Assembly (NCBI GenBank): GCA_030704615.1
Contig: CM060732.1
Location: 312,001 to 372,000, forward strand
Direction: 5' to 3'
DNA from: Takakia lepidozioides
Taxonomy: Eukaryota > Streptophyta > Takakiopsida > Takakiales > Takakiaceae
Length of the DNA stretch: 60,000 nucleotides
The notes under the pieces are model-generated. The model ran no database searches, was not told where the DNA came from, and was given only the letters and a program-made list of their open reading frames with translations. Positions 55,108 to 60,000 of the stretch are shown one piece after another; within the stretch, counting starts at the first letter, position 1, and each line of letters opens with the position of its first letter. Position numbers and translations under genes: made by a program.

Positions 55108-56074
55108 CCGCCCGTCTTATATGCTAGAGTAGACATGTTTGGACTCGCGGACAATCATGGCAGATACATTTTCCTCCAGAAATCCAGTAACTTCCCTGTG
55201 CCATATGGGGAATATACATGCTTGGATAATCTTCTGTAAAGGTTTTTGCAATTGACTGCCAGTATGTTGGGACGTGTCCTTAGTCGTATGGATTGCTGTG
55301 TGCACAAGGTGCAGTATGCGAATGCTGGAATGTGCAGTAGGAGCCTTCCCATTGGGACACAGAACTTGCAATCTTGTAAAGGCATCACATTTGCAGAACA
55401 GTATCAATGTATTGGTAGCAAATCGGAGTCTTCTCATAAAGGTGGACGAAAACGCCAGAATGGGCTGCGAAATCACCACAAAATGAATGAAGAGCAGTAA
55501 CAAGGAAGCACTATGCAATATACAGTCCAATAACGACGCCGAAATAGGCCACAATGTCCGTGTATCTCCACACAATGAAGGCTTTTCTCGAATCAACTAG
55601 TGTATCATGGGGGTGCTTCCTATTTGTATTCCTTCTCGCATTCATTGTTAGCAATTTCCTTATTGTCTATAATTAAGTATCAGATTGCTTTTGCAATCTA
55701 CCATGTTCCAACTACTCAAGCATTCATTCCACAGCTTCACTCATATCTCTCTACACGGTGTGAATATGAAATAGGAATCATATTAATATCTATCATGTAT
55801 CAAGCCGAAGCCATGGTGTCTCTAATCTGCTCTACAGTGCATCTCTACGGCTTGCATTAATAGACATAACCAAAATAAAAAAAGCATGCCCACGCCATTC
55901 AGGGTCAAAGACCACATTCTCATGTATTGCGGCACCAAAATGCACCTAAAGCCATGGCGGTGCGGCACCACCAAGTGTATAATTCCTGACAAAAAAATAG
56001 GGTGCAAGAAGATGAATGTAATATAATTGGGTGGGAATGTTAGTTGCACATGTCAATAAAATACAGTTGCGCCG
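55108..56074. other. No gene seen
   Basis: Overlapping ORFs of 70-159 codons on both strands (for example 55,596-55,117) show no motif. A lone relic of the 64 bp minisatellite (aataacgacgccgaaat) is at 55,530-55,547. Confidence 0.4.
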
Positions 56075-56843
56075 CTATTGCAACAATGAAAGTGGCTTAA
56101 ACTGTCTTGCCACTTTCTCCTTCCCGAATGTCAAGCAGTCCGACCTGTATCCTGCCATAGGGCCTTGTGCAAGCTCGTTGACGCTCAGTGTTGGAGCATG
56201 GATGAAGACGTCCACTGCGGATATGCAACTCATGCGCTTCAGAAAAATAAAGGTGTTTGCAGGGGACGTATGCTGCATTCTTTGATTCCATAACAAGGAA
56301 GTCCTCACAGTTGCAGGCTGGGTACTGAGAAACCGTGATTGCATACACGACACTGCGCGCAGCAAACCCGGCTGTTGACAATTGAAATATGCGCCCCATC
56401 CCGGGGTGAGGAATATCCCTGCAACCTTGCACTATGCATGGCATTGCAAGAGCGTTGGCCATCCTGGTGTCATTCGCCTTTGTTGGTGGCCGTCGTCTTT
56501 TCAGTTTCCCCCACCGATGGGTGGGCCAAGCTGCGGGGTCACCCACCGGTATGCGGGGTGAAGAGTCTCTCGTGGGAGGAGGATGACGACTGGGAATTGG
56601 ATTTCGAGTAACGTCTGTCCTCTCCACCAGTCGAAACCCTGCACATCCTAGAGCGTCTGCCTCCTTTAGGGTAAGATTTGTACCAGTTGCCACAGGCCAG
56701 ACTGCTGGTGGTTCAGGCATGCCTTGTACACCATACTTGGGCTTGCCGAACACACACGACATGATGTCGTGCCTGCAGAACCAGAACTCCTTCCACAAAC
56801 TTTGCGCACACAAATCTCCTTGTGAAACAAGGGGCAAGCACAC
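56075..56843 (-). pseudogene. SWIM-type zinc finger protein fragment
   Basis: In the minus-strand frame 56,843-56,097, residues VYAITVSQYPACNCEDFLVM and then YVPCKHLYF give the SWIM pattern C-X-C-X(n)-C-X-H. A frameshift just after KHLYF leads into the frame of 56,365-56,075, where the sequence continues VDVFIHAPTLSVNELAQ. SWIM domains bind DNA or protein and occur in MuDR/FAR1-type transposase proteins as well as in host proteins. The N-terminal 140 residues are low in recognisable features. Fragment, probably from a transposable element. Confidence 0.65.
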
Positions 56844-57066
56844 CGCCCTGCGGGCTCCTCCGAATCATCTCATTGCATCTCTGGTTGGTGTCGACACGAA
56901 CAACACAACATTTGCCACAAAAGAAAGTGGTCTTTGAAGTGGAGCCATCTGCCTGAATGTCCTTATTCTTGGAAGATGATTTGGCGGGACGTCTGGTGAA
57001 AAGACAGAGCTGCCAGAGTGCAAGGTTTTTTTGTGGAAATTGGTTAACAGAATTCTGCCTATGCGC

Positions 57067-57440
57067 GGGGGGGGGGGGGGTTCTTTCTCTATCTCTTGCT
57101 CTTCCTGCAATCTGCTGGTGTCTGAATCAATTGAGCATTGCATTGTTCAGCATTGCCTTATTGCGAGAGCTGTGTGGGCCAAAGTTCTAAGTTTCTATGC
57201 TGCTTGGAAGCCTGTTCCCTTTGGCTGCCTCTCTGTTGTCCTTCTTAATTATTCGCGGGGAGTGATCTAGTCCTCATGTCCTGTTTGGGCTGCTTTAAGA
57301 GCTCACACCCTCTGGAATATATGGAAAGCAAGGTGTGGTCATGTTTTTGCTGGTTCTCCTATTTGTGCTAGGGCCATATTGTTCAAGACTCACTCAGACC
57401 TGATGTCTAAAGCTCGGAAAGCCTGGCGGGTTTTAGGGTT
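57067..57440 (+). pseudogene. LINE ORF2 C-terminal (zf-RVT) fragment
   Basis: After a 14-base G run (57,067-57,080) the frames read CNLLVSESIEHC, then LIARAVWAKVLSFYAAW, then after a stop and frame change AALRAHTLWNIWKARCGHVF and ARAILFKTHSDLMSKARKAW. This is the zinc-binding C-terminus after the reverse transcriptase in plant LINEs (C..C...H...C followed by a Trp-rich helix). Only this end is present. Confidence 0.75.
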
Positions 57441-57533
57441 AGCTCTTTGCAGATGCAGCGCAAGGAGGGAAGCTCAACTTCTCACCGACTTTGATGATTC
57501 TTGGGGTAGGGGAGCTATTATCTGCGCCAGGCA

Positions 57534-58210
57534 AGCTGTCGTGTGCATACATATCGCTACACAACTACATCGTTGTCCAAAACCACACAACACATATGCA
57601 CACCACACACTAGTATACCACTAGTCCACCACTAGTCCAACCACTAGGCTACAACTAGTCAGTCACTAGGCTGCCACTATGCTGCCCACTATGGCAGTCA
57701 CTGGTCCACACAATAAAGAAGAAGAATACAAGCACGAGCTCACAAATCTGAAGCATAAACTCATGCATATATAACCTCATACTCAAATACAAGTCAAGCC
57801 AAGTGCACCCCACGCCATGGGGAATCCACACTACGGCGCCATAGCTAGGCGCGGTGAGGCTCAACTCGAAAAAGATGAGCCTCCCGCGCTTGCCGTAAAA
57901 ATAACCACTCCAGGGCCTAAATCTGCCTTGACCGCTGGACTGACACTTGGGCCAATCCCAAATGTCAATATGTAAAAGCTAGCTATTTCCTAGCTAGTTT
58001 CACACTAGTGCTAAAATAACTTGACAGCTGTCGTGCGCATACATATCGCTACACAACTACATCACTGTCCAAAACCAACAACACATTGCACCCACCACAC
58101 ACTAGTATAACCACTAGTCCACCATAGTCCAGCCACTAGTCCAACCACTAGGCTACAATAGTCAGTCACTAGGCTGCTACTATGCTTGCCCACTATGGCA
58201 GTCACTAGTT
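57534..58210. repeat. Direct repeat flanking an LTR fragment
   Basis: A block of about 178 bp (57,534-57,711: 'agctgtcgtgtgcatacatatcgctacacaac' to 'ggcagtcactgg') is repeated at 58,027-58,210 with small differences. Between them lies the LTR fragment. The block is rich in ACTAG / CTAGT (CCACTAGTCCA). Confidence 0.8.
57712..58026 (-). mobile_element. LTR start fragment in reverse orientation
   Basis: Reverse complement of the first 315 bp of the LTR-like sequence at 22,993 (start TGTCAAGTTATTTTA.CACTAG reversed at 58,005-58,026; the 'ccatggggaatccacac' block at 57,817). It ends at 57,712, where the copy of the flanking direct repeat begins. Confidence 0.85.
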
Positions 58211-58469
58211 CCCACAATCGCCCCCCCCAGATGGTGCTTAGGTCCTCTAAGTCCAGGTAGCCACAAGATGTGATAGTGACCATAGCCTCCACTAGTCCTC
58301 CACCATATCCCTACTACATCAAACGATAGATCAAGAGACCGGGTGCAAGAGTTGCCCATCGATGTCGCCCGTTCTTGCAACCCGTGAACTTGAGCTTGGG
58401 ATCTCATGTATTGACTCATATGAGCTTGGCCTCCCATGTCTTGTAGCGCCTCCAGTCATTGTCCACTGC

Positions 58470-58860
58470 CCACTATCCAAGCAGTGTGGAACAACCAATC
58501 TCCGTCAGGAACCTTCTCAAGAGGTGGTGTCAAGCATCCATATGCCAACCCCTTGAGCATCGATCACACACCAGCATGGTGGTTGCCCCTTGGCAGACCC
58601 ACAGAGCATGCACCTCAAACCTGCAGGTTACCACTGCAAGTTTGGGTCAACTCTGGCCATCGACCATTGGGAAGGTGACATGGCACACAATTCCGCACTG
58701 GTCCTTCCAAGTCATGCAAACCCGACCTCCAAGATCATGACCCCTGAAGGGAAACACCTCTCGAACCCTCAGAATAACATGCCCTGCAGTACATCTAGAG
58801 TCATAGGAGCAGTCTGCTGCAAATAAACATAGTCAATAGGGCTAACCTCGAACCCCAGGA
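58470..58860 (-). pseudogene. PHD-finger relic, likely gypsy C-terminal region
   Basis: On the minus strand, with two frame changes, CMLCGSAKG is followed by TMLVCDRCSRGWHM and CLTPPLEKVPDGDW. This is the C4HC3 order of a PHD finger (C..C, C..C, H, C), with the last Cys pair lost (LFHTAW). PHD fingers read histone tails. Further upstream in the same strand (58,860-58,650) YVYLQQTA and LDVLQGM resemble a polyprotein tail. It lies just beyond the reversed gypsy integrase pieces, as expected if it formed the C-terminal end of that polyprotein. Confidence 0.55.
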
Positions 58861-58904
58861 CGATATCCTCACCACGTAAGTGGCATACCTCAACGTATCA
58901 CTGG

Positions 58905-59395
58905 TGCTGTGCAATGGCAAGGTTTGGTTCCATTGCCTGACAAGGCTAATGAGGGGGCTGCGTATGCATTCTTGGATCGTGTGCTTAGCCGATTGGTTTT
59001 GCTCCAGCTGAGGTACTCACGGACCAAGGGAGAGAGTTCTGGGGGAGTTTCAGGCTTTGTGTGCAAAGCCTTGATAGACCAAGCACCATTCTCGGGATCA
59101 TCCTGAGGCCGAGAGCCAGACTAGCTTAGCAGAGAGAGTTGTTTCAGACGGTGAAGAGGGGATTTGCGCAAGTATGGCTTGCAGAAGGGACAACTAGGAG
59201 ATTGGGATCTTCAGGTTCCTTGGGTTAGTCATGGGCTACAGGTTTAGCAAACAAGCATCACTTGCCTCCTTCTCACCATATTTCCTTCTCTTTGGCCGAG
59301 AGCGGATTTGCCTGAGCCATTCGTAGGGACATGCTCAGTCCTTAACCTTGGACGATCCGGACATGTTGGTACGTGCATGTGATAGAGAAGGCTCC
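58905..59395 (+). pseudogene. gypsy integrase core, inverted relative to its N-terminal part
   Basis: Plus-strand frames read LVPLPDKANEGAAYAFLDRV, then EVLTDQGREFWGEFQALC (second catalytic Asp in TDQG), then LAERVV (Glu), then a C-terminal stretch with LRKYGLQKGQLGDWDLQVPW and FSPYFLLFGRERI, and DDPDMLVRACDREG. Multiple frameshifts. The domain that should precede it lies on the opposite strand from 59,396, so this 490 bp segment has been flipped. Confidence 0.75.
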
Positions 59396-59668
59396 ACCAT
59401 CACCAATACATATCTGTGGTGGCGCATAGTCATGGCAACGGTCCTGCAAAGTCAAGACTCCACCTGTTTGTAGCCCAATTCCATGATTGGTAAAGGATGC
59501 AACTGTAGGTTGTAGGGGTGTTGAATGAAGCACACACCCTGTCACAACACCACCATGCACCTAGCCACGAATTGTTGCACCTCTGTATGCATACCACGGC
59601 ACCAATACTGCCTTGCAGTAAACTGGAGTGTGTCGCACTCCAAAATTGCCCCAACTCCTCATGGGCAT
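59396..59668 (-). pseudogene. gypsy integrase zinc-binding domain
   Basis: Minus-strand frame 59,756-59,430: NAHEELGQFWSATHSSLLQG (His of the HHCC motif) then a Cys pair region (IQRCNNSW...WWCCDRV), then WSLDFAGPLP, where the first catalytic Asp lies, and RYVLVMVE where the match breaks at about 59,393. The residues follow directly on RLVRHA, where the gypsy copy at 32,769 is cut. Upstream (higher coordinate) it is interrupted by the same transposon terminus. Confidence 0.75.
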
Positions 59669-60000
59669 TGCCCCTGGGGGGTGAACTCCTACCAATATGT
59701 ACCAGCGCCACGTGCGTGCACAGGAGGGGGTATTTTAAACCCCCATGTACAACCATTATACAATAGGGGGGGGTTTATATCACCTTAAAATAATCTTACA
59801 GGAGGGGATTATAGAATTTTAGGAGTAGTCTAGTGGTAAGTAGAGGCGTTAGAATGTGTCGTGACGCACCGCGGATCAAATCGCGATGCAATGTTGTTTT
59901 TTTTTTTTTTTTTTTTTTTTTTTTCTCCCCGCGATTGTATGTCTCCCACAGGCTCTCTTTTCCCTCCTCCCCCGCACCCCTTCCGTCAGCATGGTCTTAG
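59669..60000 (+). mobile_element. DNA transposon terminus, same family as at 32,768
   Basis: TGCCCCTGGGGGGTGAACTC starts at 59,669 and aligns with 32,768 onward, including CACGTGCGT and CCCCATGTAC. Subterminal G-rich (ACAGGAGGGGGTATTTT, 59,718; ACAGGAGGGGATTATAG, 59,799) and C-rich (AACCCCCATGTAC) repeats follow. The element continues past the window end. The target is the integrase of a gypsy element on the opposite strand. Confidence 0.65.
59822..59924 (+). ncRNA. tRNA-like SINE head with pol III boxes
   Basis: TAGTCTAGTGG (59,827) fits the A box of tRNA-type promoters (TRGYNNANNGG), and GGATCAAATCGC (59,872) is a degenerate B box about 45 bp further on. A 28-base T run follows (59,897-59,924). 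This is the layout of the 5' head of a plant SINE or a tRNA pseudogene. No full cloverleaf can be drawn, so it is not called a tRNA gene. Confidence 0.5.

Noticed and set aside
59822-59900. Functional tRNA gene
   Set aside because: A box is fair but the B box is degenerate and no cloverleaf with acceptor stem can be drawn; reported as a SINE-like head instead.

Overview
The window is nuclear DNA from a plant: genes have GT-AG introns, there are no bacterial-style operons, and most of the sequence is repeats and decayed transposable elements. Many relics of pentatricopeptide-repeat (PPR) genes with the wording typical of seed-free plants, a DNMT3-type methyltransferase (a class kept in seed-free plants), and many Ty3/gypsy and LINE pieces suggest a large, repeat-rich genome such as that of a fern or lycophyte. 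The species is inferred, not proven.

Layout. 1-4.1 kb: two satellites built from PPR coding sequence, the second interrupted by a 1.6 kb non-autonomous DNA transposon (10 bp target duplication) that carries an array of near-perfect palindromes. 4.7-5.7 kb: reversed LTR fragment. 6.1-6.35 kb: PPR relic. 6.5-8.2 kb: tandem repeat of about 560 bp carrying a PDF-like motif of organellar single-strand-DNA-binding (OSB) proteins. 9.5-11.6 kb: minus-strand retrotransposon gag remnant with extra ORFs upstream. 14.4-21.6 kb: the only clear host-gene island, all on the minus strand: an unrecognised two-exon gene, a cluster of exons, a nucleotide-sugar/triose-phosphate-type transporter and a seven-transmembrane GPR107/CAND-type protein.

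22.4-32.8 kb: a LINE 3' end, then an LTR-like sequence with a G-rich minisatellite leading into a Ty3/gypsy element. The element encodes gag with two zinc knuckles, a protease in reversed orientation, a DNMT3-like cytosine-5 methyltransferase, reverse transcriptase and RNase H. It is cut in the integrase by the terminus of a DNA transposon whose minus-strand gene (33.1-37.4 kb) looks like a P/hAT-like DDE transposase. 37.5-39.3 kb: reversed OSB-type repeats and a LINE endonuclease fragment.

40.4-50.1 kb: two tail-to-tail, intron-containing, now damaged genes. The plus-strand gene joins a ParB-like domain to an amino-methyltransferase of the N4-cytosine/N6-adenine type. The minus-strand gene (possibly one gene) joins a coiled coil, a RING-H2 finger and a protein kinase domain. 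These, with the methyltransferase-carrying gypsy element, are the most interesting content.

50.1-60 kb: a second gypsy RNase H fragment, a 680 bp TIR element, three short satellites (two with GGCGCC-centred palindromes), an unrecognised 182-codon ORF, a SWIM zinc-finger fragment, a LINE zf-RVT fragment, an LTR fragment between direct repeats, and a scrambled gypsy 3' end (integrase in two opposite pieces plus a PHD-finger relic). This ends at the same transposon terminus seen at 32.77 kb. Element genes carry frameshifts and stops; the host-gene island does not.
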